From: Planctomycetaceae bacterium
GTDB lineage: Bacteria; Planctomycetota; Planctomycetia; Pirellulales; Pirellulaceae
DNA: 32,018 nt
Reading direction: 5' to 3'
Assembly: GCA_024638965.1 (NCBI GenBank)
Contig: JAHEJI010000041.1
Span: 1-32,018 of the forward strand
Position numbers and translations under genes: made by a program. Numbering within the stretch: the stretch's first letter is position 1; each line of letters opens with the position of its first letter. Shown piece after piece: positions 24,789 through 32,018 of the stretch. The notes below the pieces were generated by a model. The model did not search any database. It worked only from the letters and a program-made list of their open reading frames with translations, and had not been told where the DNA came from.

Positions 24789-27700
24789 TTAATGCTCTTG
24801 CCAATTTCCGCGGAGCATAAAGAGATAATCGACCGCATCGAAATCGTAGTTCGACGATGCGCCAGCAGCGGTTTCTGACTCTAAATAGGCAAAATCTTCG
24901 GCGACAATTCTGTGGTCATTTAGATAGGCGATGGCTTTGTCGCCCAAGCCTGTTAATAGATCCAATTCGTCGAAGTCACTAAAAATAATCGCGTCAACGC
25001 CGCCGTGGCCTTCGAAGCGGATCCGTTCGACGTTTCGTATTTGCAATTCCTGAAGAACGGTATTGAACTCAATGTAATCGTTACCCGCTCGCAACGTTTC
25101 AACGGCGGCACTCCCTTTTGTCAGTGCGAGATCTTCTCCGCCACGAGAGTTGACAGTTACCGACTCAAAACCGACGGCCCTGGAAATGACGCCGTTAGAA
25201 TCGGTCAGAGTTGTGCTTTCGACATTGGCAAAGACGATATCCTGTCCGTGAGTTCCATACAAATTGGCCAGGTCGTATCCGCCGCGAGTCGCGTGGACGT
25301 TGACGCGGTCAAAACCGGCCACCGTAACACTACTGGCGTGACTTGAGAGCCGTGCCACACTGCCATCAGCCACGAACGTGTCGTTTCTGTTTGTGTCGTA
25401 AAGCAGGGCCGTATCGTTTCCGCCCCGAGCATCAACATAAATGTGTTGAAAACCGCGCGCGAATTGGAAATAACCGTGACCCTTCATCACCGTTTCAGCA
25501 CCGTTTTGATACAGGTGGTCGTCACCATAGGAATCGAGAATCTTCAACGTATCACTGTTCGAGTCGGCATGCACGTTGATTCGCTCGATGCTGTTGGCGG
25601 TAAAATTGTGATGGTCGCTTAGAATGGCCGCGAAATTCTGATTCAATACAACGTGGTCGGAGCCATTTGACCCATATATCGTCGCGGTATCCACGCCTCC
25701 ACCGCCCGCCGCGAAGGTTCGGTCGAAATTCTGGGCGACGATTTGCAAGCCACCCATTCGCAATACATCGTGTTGAGCTTCCGAGACAATTCGGTCATTG
25801 CCGATGCCACCGTTCAAACGCGCGATGTCGTAACCCCCCGTTGACTTGACGATTACCCTTGCAAAGCCCGTTGCCGTATTGCTGAATCCATTCCCGGTGA
25901 GTGTCACTTGTTCACCGTGGTTTCGGAAGTCATCGTTCCCTGAGGAGTCAAGCATTACAACTCGGTTTTGGCCGTCACCGCCGTCGATATTGATGTTTTC
26001 AAATCCCGACGCAACGATTTCCAGACCAGCCGTTTGAGCCTGAGCGACATGGGGAGTTAACACAACATTATCATTGCCAACGCCAAGATGGGCAACGAAT
26101 GTATCGGTTCCAGACTTGCCTGCGAACGAGACGGAGTCGAAGTTTGCCGAATTGAATCGGTACCCGGTTCCGTTGACCTCGATATGCAGATCGTTTCCGC
26201 TCGTAACCGCAAGTGTATCGTCACCGGCGGTACCGTTTACGACGAGGCTGCCGCTACGAATCGAAACGAGGTTGGTTACTTCGAAATCAATCTTGGCATT
26301 CTCGGAGAGGACTTTGACATAGTAGTTCTCACCCTGTTGAGTTATCAGATCTAATCGAAGTCGTCCATTTACGGACGAGCCTGAGTCAACTTCTTTCATC
26401 TGGGCATCAAAGACTCGGACTTCAAAATTTGTCCCGGGCCGGTCGGCCACGGTCGCAAGTGTTAAAAAGCCATTGTTGGCCGCCGTCAGTTGGTACCATT
26501 GTTGACCATTGACATGCAGATTGCGGAAATGTTTTGCAGCGTGCGAGCCAAGGTCGACGGCGTCGACTTGAGCCGCCTCGCTAAAGTCGACCTGGATTTT
26601 GTAATGCCCAATTCCGGTTTCCGAACCGACTTTGAATTTATACTCTCGACCATCAGTTACACTGAACGTGACTTGATTATTTTCAAACGATACGTTTTGG
26701 TTTTGAACGCTGACAAACGCGTCGAGGTCGTGCGTCGTTTCAAAAGTGAGTGTGACGGTTCCATTTCGTTGGGCGGTGAATGCAAACGCGTCGATGTCGG
26801 ACAGTTTGCCAATCGTGCCCGTTATCTCGGAACCGTCAACGAGGGCGCCCGTGTTAGTCGCATTGGAAAATCGGGCGGCGTGAGCGTCGCCCACAACCGC
26901 ATCGATCGCCGCCGCGACGTTAATACGATAGTAGTAACCACTGGTCGCCTGATCATAAATCTGGTCGGCTGTTTGCTTAAATTGGTAGTACAGGAGGTCC
27001 TGGTCGATGTTCTCAATTCCAATAAATTCGTTGGCTTGTCGCAACAGTGAACTCGCACCGGCAACATAGGGAGCGGCCATGCTGGTTCCGGTTGAACCGA
27101 GAAAGCGATCGTTCTGGTTGCCTCCGAACAAATGACCGGGCACGGTGCTGCGAATACTCTCTCCGGGGGCGGCTAATACACGTGAGTTTCGCTGGCTGAA
27201 ATCGCTTAGGTTGCCATCCGAGTCGTGGCTGGCGACGGGCACGACAAAAGGGCTGACGGCCGGATAACTGAGTCCGGCTGAATTGTGGTCTTGAAATGAA
27301 TTGCCGGCGGCGACACTGACAAATAGACCATCGGTAGCAAGCTGTGAGAACTCGTCTTCAAGAGTTGCCCAGTTTGGAACCGTGTCCGAATTCCAGTCCA
27401 TTCCAAGCGAGAGATTGACTGTCGTGATCGGATTTTCAAAACTGTCCTTGTGATCGTGAACCCATTGAAGGGCTTGTTCGACCCATTCTATCTCGCCTTG
27501 TCCGGCGTCATTAAAAACTCTTAATCCGACCAGATCGACGCCTGAAGCGACTCCTTTGTTGGCTTCATCAGAACTTCCAACAATCCCGGCAACGTGCGTG
27601 CCGTGAAATCCGGCGGGGCCATCGTCATACGGGTTGGAGTCGTTTTCCGCGAAATCGTAGCCGCCAACGACCCGGGCATGTTCGCCGTAGCCACTACCCA

Positions 27701-27974
27701 GTGCATAGTGGTTCCAGGCGATGCCCGAGTCGATGATTGCGACGGTTTGACCGGATCCGTCAAAGCCGTACTCGGCGTGTACGGTATCAACACCAGTCTG
27801 GCTGTGGGCATCTTCCAGTACCGTCGCAATTTGAACTTGTTGTTCGATGTCCAGCGTCATGGGTTGGATGTCTGGCGCTACATGGGTCAGTGCGTTGGCC
27901 GACATAACCAGTCGTTGTTCAAATTGTTCAAAGCGCCGTCTTCGTTGTTGGCGGTCATATTCGGACATGTTCAT
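24789..27974 (-). CDS. Subtilisin-like serine protease with long beta-repeat tail
   Basis: This is a 1061-residue protein. The N-terminus RRRRFEQFEQRLVMSA is the leader type that planctomycetes carry on exported surface proteins in place of a standard signal peptide. The S8 protease domain (about 60-360) has an intact triad: Asp82 (AIIDSGIA), His124 (HGTHVAG) and Ser298 (GTSMAAPYVAG), with the oxyanion Asn225 (VAAGN). A pre-peptidase-like beta domain follows (about 370-560). The rest is a chain of about 60-residue repeats rich in Gly, Asp and Asn (units such as GGNDTALLYDTNRNDTF), likely a beta-helix or beta-roll that binds calcium. It ends with DYLFMLRGNWQEH. It probably acts at the cell surface, either cutting proteins or maturing itself. 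It is monocistronic. The long divergent gap upstream carries three hairpins. Confidence 0.9.
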   Translation of the reverse strand: MNMSEYDRQQRRRRFEQFEQRLVMSANALTHVAPDIQPMTLDIEQQVQIATVLEDAHSQTGVDTVHAEYGFDGSGQTVAIIDSGIAWNHYALGSGYGEHARVVGGYDFAENDSNPYDDGPAGFHGTHVAGIVGSSDEANKGVASGVDLVGLRVFNDAGQGEIEWVEQALQWVHDHKDSFENPITTVNLSLGMDWNSDTVPNWATLEDEFSQLATDGLFVSVAAGNSFQDHNSAGLSYPAVSPFVVPVASHDSDGNLSDFSQRNSRVLAAPGESIRSTVPGHLFGGNQNDRFLGSTGTSMAAPYVAGASSLLRQANEFIGIENIDQDLLYYQFKQTADQIYDQATSGYYYRINVAAAIDAVVGDAHAARFSNATNTGALVDGSEITGTIGKLSDIDAFAFTAQRNGTVTLTFETTHDLDAFVSVQNQNVSFENNQVTFSVTDGREYKFKVGSETGIGHYKIQVDFSEAAQVDAVDLGSHAAKHFRNLHVNGQQWYQLTAANNGFLTLATVADRPGTNFEVRVFDAQMKEVDSGSSVNGRLRLDLITQQGENYYVKVLSENAKIDFEVTNLVSIRSGSLVVNGTAGDDTLAVTSGNDLHIEVNGTGYRFNSANFDSVSFAGKSGTDTFVAHLGVGNDNVVLTPHVAQAQTAGLEIVASGFENINIDGGDGQNRVVMLDSSGNDDFRNHGEQVTLTGNGFSNTATGFARVIVKSTGGYDIARLNGGIGNDRIVSEAQHDVLRMGGLQIVAQNFDRTFAAGGGGVDTATIYGSNGSDHVVLNQNFAAILSDHHNFTANSIERINVHADSNSDTLKILDSYGDDHLYQNGAETVMKGHGYFQFARGFQHIYVDARGGNDTALLYDTNRNDTFVADGSVARLSSHASSVTVAGFDRVNVHATRGGYDLANLYGTHGQDIVFANVESTTLTDSNGVISRAVGFESVTVNSRGGEDLALTKGSAAVETLRAGNDYIEFNTVLQELQIRNVERIRFEGHGGVDAIIFSDFDELDLLTGLGDKAIAYLNDHRIVAEDFAYLESETAAGASSNYDFDAVDYLFMLRGNWQEH

Positions 27975-28435
27975 CTCTTGCGCGCAAAAGTAGTTCCGGC
28001 GAGGCGCTTACGCAAAACGTCGAACCGAACCATCTTGGTTGATTTTGCGCCGAGATCCCTTTTGGCGCGCAGAGAGCGAATGGGGCTGAGGGTCTCCAGC
28101 AAAGCTGGATCGCCAAATCATCGTGTTTGGCGGTCGGGTTTTTAGGGGAATACCGAGAAATCCTGGCTCGGCATCAGCCACCGGGAACTATACGTTGCGC
28201 GATAGCAGGTGGGTTCAGAATTATTTTGGACGAAAGCTCGCCTTGATTTACTTTCCAATTTTAGCGATTAGAAAGGATATGTCGAACAGCTAAGTTCTTA
28301 GGGAAGTGAGATGAGTGACGCTAGGATAGGGATTCTATCATCCGGGCGCGATTATTGCGTCGATATCGAAAATATGAATTTGTCCGAATCTTCGGCACGC
28401 TTCGTTTAACATCGTTTTAATTGAGTCGTCTGGCT
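27975..28435. promoter_or_regulatory. Divergent gap with three consecutive hairpins
   Basis: This gap separates the protease (minus) from the possible methyltransferase (plus). It contains TCCAGC-AAA-GCTGGA (28095-28109), CGCCAAA/TTTGGCG (28111-28132, 8-base loop) and CCGAG/CTCGG (28153-28171). On the minus strand they would lie in a leader about 120-200 bases before the protease start. On the plus strand GTCGGGTTTTT follows the second one. A folded leader or regulatory region is likely; no gene is supported. Confidence 0.5.
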
Positions 28436-28990
28436 ATGAAACCAATGTCCTTACCCAGGTTTTTTCAACTGTCTAGACTTTCCAGGCCAGTTTGTGATCG
28501 GGTAATTTACAGGGCGATCAAGAAACATCGCATTCGATCTATCCTGGAAGTCGGATTGGGCACGGGAGAACGAGCCCTAAACATGATCAAAGTCGCCCAG
28601 CGATTTGCCGAAGGTAGCCCCGTTCGTTACACAGGGATCGATCTATTCGAAGGTAGAAAGGCAAGTCAGGTCCAACTGCCTCTGATAACGGCCCATAAAG
28701 AACTCAATCGGTTGAAGGCCAAGACTCAACTTGTGCCTGGCGAGCCGAATCAGACAATTCCCCGAATTGCAAATTCACATCTTCGCACGGATCTGATTGT
28801 CATCTCGGCCGGGTACGATCCCGTCTCACTCGAGCGCAGCTGGTTTTACGTCCCGCGAATGATCCATGCCCATTCGATAGTTTTTCTGCAAGCTCCTGAC
28901 GGATTTGACCAACCGTTCGAGGTACTCAACCGATTGCAAATCGAAAAGTTGGCAGACAAGCACGGGTTACGTCGGCCGATGGCTGCATAA
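28436..28990 (+). CDS. Possible SAM-dependent methyltransferase
   Basis: This protein has 184 residues from the ATG at 28436; a TTG at 28421 would add five. After a basic N-terminus a Rossmann-type motif I appears, SILEVGLGTGERALNMI (about 35-51), followed by YTGIDLFEGR (about 66-75), whose Asp ends the second strand as in class I methyltransferases. A third strand TDLIVISAGYDP (about 118-129) fits motif IV. The family signature is otherwise weak and the substrate is unknown. No clear ribosome-binding site is seen. The C-terminus is short and lacks the last strands of longer enzymes. The gene is upstream of and co-directional with the FabH-like gene, but 270 bases and a promoter-like palindrome separate them. 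Confidence 0.6.
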   Translation: MKPMSLPRFFQLSRLSRPVCDRVIYRAIKKHRIRSILEVGLGTGERALNMIKVAQRFAEGSPVRYTGIDLFEGRKASQVQLPLITAHKELNRLKAKTQLVPGEPNQTIPRIANSHLRTDLIVISAGYDPVSLERSWFYVPRMIHAHSIVFLQAPDGFDQPFEVLNRLQIEKLADKHGLRRPMAA

Positions 28991-29174
28991 ACGACAGCAT
29001 CGACTTGATGACGGAACGCCAACTATCTGCTCGCTTGGAAAAGGCGATTAGGATTCGGTCGTACGATTGAAACACGTTTGACAGTGATTTTGCCGCGATT
29101 TGTGGATCTTTCTTGCCAAAGGCAATTCAGAGTGCTTCGCGAAAACACGGAATTCTGGTACCTTGAGTCGTTAG

Positions 29175-29205
29175 TTTGAACAGTTCAAATACAATGGCGT
29201 ATGGT
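29175..29205 (+). promoter_or_regulatory. Promoter with operator-like palindrome before the FabH-like gene
   Basis: TTTGAAC-A-GTTCAAA (29175-29189) is a perfect 7+1+7 palindrome. It overlaps a possible -35 element, TTGAAC (29176-29181), which lies 18 bases before a possible -10, TATGGT (29200-29205). The layout fits a repressor site of the TetR or similar type about 55-85 bases ahead of the start codon. No regulator gene is nearby. Confidence 0.4.
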
Positions 29206-29260
29206 AATCCAGCATTCGCGCTAGATCCGCAAATCAATCTTTGTGCACTTCGGAATAGTT

Positions 29261-30271
29261 GTGAAGCACGCTTCTGTCGGACCAATCGCTATCTATCTGC
29301 CTGAGCGGATTGAAACGAACGACGAATTACAGGCTGAGTTTCCCAAATGGGACTTAACGCTGATTGAGTCCAAAACGGGTATCCGGTCTCGGCATATTGC
29401 GCGACCAGACGAATGTTCGTCTGACATGGGCGTCGTCGCGGCAGAAAAGCTGTTTGCAGAAAACGATATTGATCCGCAGTCGATTGATTTCCTGCTTTTT
29501 TGTACCCAGACTCCCGATTATTACTTACCGACGACGGCCTGCCTGATCCAGGATCGTTTGGGATTGAGTACCAAGTGCGGTGCCATCGATTTCAACCTGG
29601 GCTGCAGCGGCTTTGTGTACGGACTCTCTCTTGCTGATGGATTGATTCGGTCAGGCGCGGTAAAACGAATTCTGTTTATTACTGCCGAGACGTATTCCAA
29701 GTTTATTCATCCCACCGATCGCAGCATGAGGACGATATTTGGTGATGGAGCCTCAGCAACCTTGATAGATGCGGCTGACGATCCAACTCTGTGGGGGTTT
29801 CAGTTTGGAACTGACGGCAGCGGAGCAGATACGCTCATCGTTGGAGAAGGTGGGTTTCGTACCAAAGATCAACAAATTAAACCACGCAGCCGCAAGCGAT
29901 GGCCCAGTGAAATCTATATGGACGGTCCAAGCCTGATTAATTTCACGGTTGGCAAGATTCCGGAGCTGGTTCGGACGATTCTCGAAGGAGGCGCCATTTC
30001 GAAAGACCAGATCAAATACTATCTCTTTCATCAAGCGACTTTTAAAATGCTTGATCAATTAAGAAAAGCGTTGGATATCGACGAAGATAAGATGCCAATC
30101 CTGTTGAAAGACGTCGGCAACACCGTGTCTTCAACTCTTCCGATTTTGATTCAGCAGATGCGTGAGAGTGGGACCTTGGGACGGCACGACAAGAATTTGC
30201 TCGTCGGATTTGGCGTCGGATGGTCGTGGGCCGGATGCGTGTGGCAAGATCGTTTTCAGCCCAAATTGTAG
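29261..30271 (+). CDS. 3-oxoacyl-ACP synthase III (FabH-like)
   Basis: This 336-residue protein is a beta-ketoacyl-ACP synthase III of the thiolase fold. The triad is complete (numbered from the GTG at 29261): Cys115 in FNLGCSGFVYGL, His257 in LFHQATFKML and Asn287 in VGNTVSSTLP. GDGASATLI is also present. It condenses an acyl-CoA primer with malonyl-ACP. I chose the GTG at 29261 over that at 29243 because the conserved beginning KHASVGPIAIYLPE starts there. The sequence around the active site (LPTTACLIQDRLGL) resembles the secondary FabH-like enzymes of specialised lipid or aryl-polyene-type loci more than housekeeping FabH. A FabZ-like gene lies 40 bases away in convergent orientation, so both may serve one acyl product. 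Confidence 0.87.
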   Translation: MKHASVGPIAIYLPERIETNDELQAEFPKWDLTLIESKTGIRSRHIARPDECSSDMGVVAAEKLFAENDIDPQSIDFLLFCTQTPDYYLPTTACLIQDRLGLSTKCGAIDFNLGCSGFVYGLSLADGLIRSGAVKRILFITAETYSKFIHPTDRSMRTIFGDGASATLIDAADDPTLWGFQFGTDGSGADTLIVGEGGFRTKDQQIKPRSRKRWPSEIYMDGPSLINFTVGKIPELVRTILEGGAISKDQIKYYLFHQATFKMLDQLRKALDIDEDKMPILLKDVGNTVSSTLPILIQQMRESGTLGRHDKNLLVGFGVGWSWAGCVWQDRFQPKL

Positions 30272-30311
30272 CCAGCGGCCGAGTCAATTTGTGCAGATCA
30301 AAACGACTTAC

Positions 30312-30839
30312 CTATTTGCCCAATGCAACGCCTTTGATGACGCCGTCGACGATTAGCGTTTGATCTACAAAGCCTTGGAAGTCAGCGGTAAACATTTGAT
30401 TTCGACGAACCTTGCCGCGTTTGAGCATGACGATCAATCGATCCCCAGGGACGACGGGACCGCGAAACCGCACCTTTTCAAGACCACCTAAGCCGACGTA
30501 CCCATTGTCGACCAGCTTCGATTTGATGGCAAAATAAGACGTTAGCTGGGCGGCGCATTCGCAAATCAAAACGCCGGGCATCAGGGGCCGACCGGGGAAA
30601 TGACCTCGCACCCAAAACTCGTCAGCTGAAATATCCCGAAATCCAACCGCGTACTGTTCATCTAAGTACAGAACACCATCGAGCAATCGCATCTCGAATC
30701 GATGTGGATTGATCTCTGCAATTTCATCCAGATCGGCAAACACTTTGTTCTCTGCAAACTTGGAAAAATCTACCAGTGCGTCTTTCAACTTTTCTTCCTG
30801 TTGGTATCTGTAATGAAACCGCAAACCAACATTGTTCAT
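30312..30839 (-). CDS. FabZ-like 3-hydroxyacyl-ACP dehydratase
   Basis: This 175-residue protein is a single hotdog-fold domain. It carries INPHRFEMRLLDGV (43-56), the catalytic WVRGHFPGRPLMPGVLICEC with His80 and Glu94, and the later strand VRFRGPVVPGDRL. These are the usual FabZ landmarks, so it should dehydrate 3-hydroxyacyl-ACP or act on a related thioester. The N-terminus has about 40 residues more than Escherichia coli FabZ (LKDALVDFSKFAENKVF), of unknown role. It faces the FabH-like gene end to end with a 40-base gap and no clear terminator. A combined role in a specialised fatty acyl chain is inferred. The ATG at 30839 is the first start and has no strong ribosome-binding site. Confidence 0.85.
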   Translation of the reverse strand: MNNVGLRFHYRYQQEEKLKDALVDFSKFAENKVFADLDEIAEINPHRFEMRLLDGVLYLDEQYAVGFRDISADEFWVRGHFPGRPLMPGVLICECAAQLTSYFAIKSKLVDNGYVGLGGLEKVRFRGPVVPGDRLIVMLKRGKVRRNQMFTADFQGFVDQTLIVDGVIKGVALGK

Positions 30840-31138
30840 AAATGAACCAACGTTATAAAGTGGGCGGCAGGCAGAATATTATTCGTAGCTTATCCAAATT
30901 CGGTAAAATATTTTGTCGCGTTGTCTCACAGCTCAACTATTTGCACTGCTGACCATTCTCATTCTTTAGTCAATCGACAGAACCTGTCGCCATCTCCCGT
31001 TAATTTTGACATCGTCCATGCAGTCGACATTGCGAGATGATAGCGTATGCGAGAGGCTGCTCATTTGATGCAGGTTTTTTTGTAAATCCGCCGCGAATTG
31101 TTCAAAAATCTGACGACTTGGCTTACAATGAAACGGGT
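30840..31138. other. Divergent intergenic region
   Basis: This stretch separates the FabZ-like gene (minus) from the acidic repeat gene (plus). It is AT-rich near 30870-30920 and should hold promoters for both. I see no gene. Short open frames (31037-31228 plus, 31061-31255 minus) run through the hairpins described next and have no motif. Confidence 0.4.
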
Positions 31139-31221
31139 ATGAAAGAGTCTCTTCGGAGTCGGCTGTCGCAATCTGAATGGGTGACCCACTCTTTCATTTT
31201 CGGGCCTAGGATGGCCCGAAA
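31139..31221 (+). ncRNA. Candidate structured RNA / 5' leader
   Basis: Outer arms ATGAAAGAGT (31139-31148) and ACTCTTTCAT (31188-31197) pair perfectly over 10 bases. Inside lie CTC-TTCG-GAG (31149-31158), a classic C(UUCG)G tetraloop hairpin, and TGGG-TGA-CCCA (about 31178-31188). A second helix follows at once, TTTCGGGCC / GGCCCGAAA (31198-31206, 31213-31221) with loop TAGGAT. The fold ends 49 bases before the ATG of the acidic repeat gene. It could be a cis-regulatory leader. It does not match a riboswitch class that I can place. Confidence 0.5.
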
Positions 31222-31270
31222 TCGATAGCCACGGATGTACGGTTTGTTGTCTCACGTCTGTGGAGTTACC

Positions 31271-32018
31271 ATGTCCTCTGGATTTTCAAACGGACCTTTC
31301 GCTAGATCTCTTGGCAATCAAAACAACGATCCGACGCAAGATCCAAAACTCGTTGATTCGATAAACGAATTCTCAATACTGAATGTTAAGGAAACCCATT
31401 CAGTCCTTGACAACAACGATCCGTCGCAAAATCAGACTTCTAGTGATGCATTGCCGGAATATTCAATACTAAATGTTGAGGATGTTAGTTCAATTCTTGA
31501 AAACAACGATCCGCCTCAAGACCCCAATTCCGGTGATTCACGACCCGAATATTCAATCCTGAATGTTGAATGGACAATTCCAAGCGTTGAATCCACCCAT
31601 ACGACTCAAGATTCTAATTCTGATGATACTGCTCTCGAAACATCGCAACCAGTAGTTACGGAGACAGCACCAAATCTTGATGATCAAGATGTGCCATTTG
31701 CCGATCCACCAGAAGATGCACCTTTGCAGAAAGATCTAATCGCCAACATCCCTATCGTTGCTCCTGCCACTCAATTGGATCCTTTCGCAAACCCACCGAT
31801 AGCAACACGGCCTCAACTAGATCCGATCGAAATCCAACCAACCGAGGAATCGACGCAAGATCCACTTACCGAGACAGATCCGGTCGAAGATCCACCGACG
31901 GAAACACCTGCTCAAGAGGACCCGTTCCAGGATCCGGCGACGGAAACACAGGCTCAAGAAGACCCGTTCCAGGATCTGCCGACGGAAACTCCGGCTCAAG
32001 AGGACCCGTTCCAGGATC
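31271..32018 (+). CDS. Acidic repeat protein, 3' end beyond the window
   Basis: The frame is open from the ATG at 31271 (GGAG 6 bases upstream) to the window edge, 249 codons. There is no signal peptide; it starts MSSGFSNGPFARSLG. Residues about 17-136 are four 30-residue units: three clear ones built on NNDP.Q...PEYSILNVE and one degenerate. A Pro/Asp/Glu/Thr-rich linker follows. From 31889 a perfectly phased 42-base repeat begins (DPPTETPAQEDPFQ, then DPATETQAQEDPFQ, DLPTETPAQEDPFQ), and at least three units are visible before the edge. The protein is strongly acidic and low in complexity, so it is probably disordered, like stalk or linker regions of large surface proteins. Function is unknown. 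The next part may hold a folded domain. Confidence 0.8.
   Translation, partial: MSSGFSNGPFARSLGNQNNDPTQDPKLVDSINEFSILNVKETHSVLDNNDPSQNQTSSDALPEYSILNVEDVSSILENNDPPQDPNSGDSRPEYSILNVEWTIPSVESTHTTQDSNSDDTALETSQPVVTETAPNLDDQDVPFADPPEDAPLQKDLIANIPIVAPATQLDPFANPPIATRPQLDPIEIQPTEESTQDPLTETDPVEDPPTETPAQEDPFQDPATETQAQEDPFQDLPTETPAQEDPFQD
31889..32018 (+). repeat. 42-bp tandem repeat
   Basis: Units at 31889-31930, 31931-31972 and 31973-32014 share CCGACGGAAAC and GAGGACCCGTTCCAGGAT-type blocks with few changes. The array continues past the window. It is in phase with the acidic repeat protein (14 residues per unit). Confidence 0.85.

Noticed and set aside
26490-27050. Plus-strand 186-codon frame opposite the protease
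   Set aside because: Antisense of the protease gene, which has an intact catalytic triad.
31139-31221. Cyclic-di-GMP (GEMM) riboswitch reading of the leader
   Set aside because: GAAAGAG and GGGCCTAGGATGG resemble scattered GEMM pieces, but the conserved GCAAA(CC/GCC) core and the order of helices are absent.
1-32018. CRISPR arrays, tRNA or rRNA genes, transposases, integrases
   Set aside because: I looked for direct-repeat arrays, cloverleaf ends and transposase motifs and saw none.

Overview
The window looks like a chromosomal piece of a planctomycete (Pirellulaceae-like). The evidence is two sigma-factor/Ser-Thr-kinase pairs in which the kinase has a C-terminal TPR tail behind one membrane helix, an exported protease that opens with the planctomycete-type leader FEQFEQRLVMSA instead of an ordinary signal peptide, a small gene starting MGWGQTLLLGD, a membrane protein starting QFTLRHLVLLVTLIGV, and long poorly coding intergenic stretches. 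This assignment rests on family knowledge; there is no rRNA or tRNA in the window.

Layout. Bases 1-5400 are gene-poor and partly decayed: a two-helix membrane protein (550-819), an MGWG-family gene broken by one in-frame TGA (1124-1423), an ankyrin-repeat gene without a usable 5' end (1831-2400), a GC-rich gene whose Thr/Cys/His spacing matches the catalytic triad of the deamidase toxin BLF1 (3122-3844), and a frameshifted membrane protein followed by a gene fragment (4199-4910). A dispersed repeat occurs at about 2553-2765, 5096-5165 and 6826-7055. Bases 5397-6737 encode an SGNH-type hydrolase.

Two similarly built minus-strand modules follow. Module 1 is ECF sigma (10848-11462), kinase/TPR (7514-10771), a P-domain reading frame (7157-7495) and an intrinsic terminator (7081-7118). 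Module 2 is ECF sigma (19902-20465), kinase/TPR (16119-19802), an exported PKD/Ig-like protein (14085-15986) and an intrinsic terminator (14024-14053). Between them lie a LysM-OmpA protein without a signal peptide (11828-12940) and a VOC-fold protein (13181-13630).

Bases 20811-27974 hold three more minus-strand genes: a polytopic membrane protein with an alpha/beta-hydrolase core split by its membrane region, a TlpA-like thioredoxin protein and a long subtilisin-like protease. Large palindromes separate them. Bases 28436-30839 contain a possible methyltransferase, a FabH-like ketoacyl synthase and a convergent FabZ-like dehydratase, which suggests a small acyl-chain locus. The right edge carries a compact RNA-like fold (31139-31221) just ahead of a highly acidic repeat protein that runs off the window (31271 onward).

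The strongest candidates for something undescribed are the BLF1/CNF1-like putative deamidase, the structured leader before the acidic repeat gene, the split hydrolase, and the sigma-kinase-exported-domain modules.
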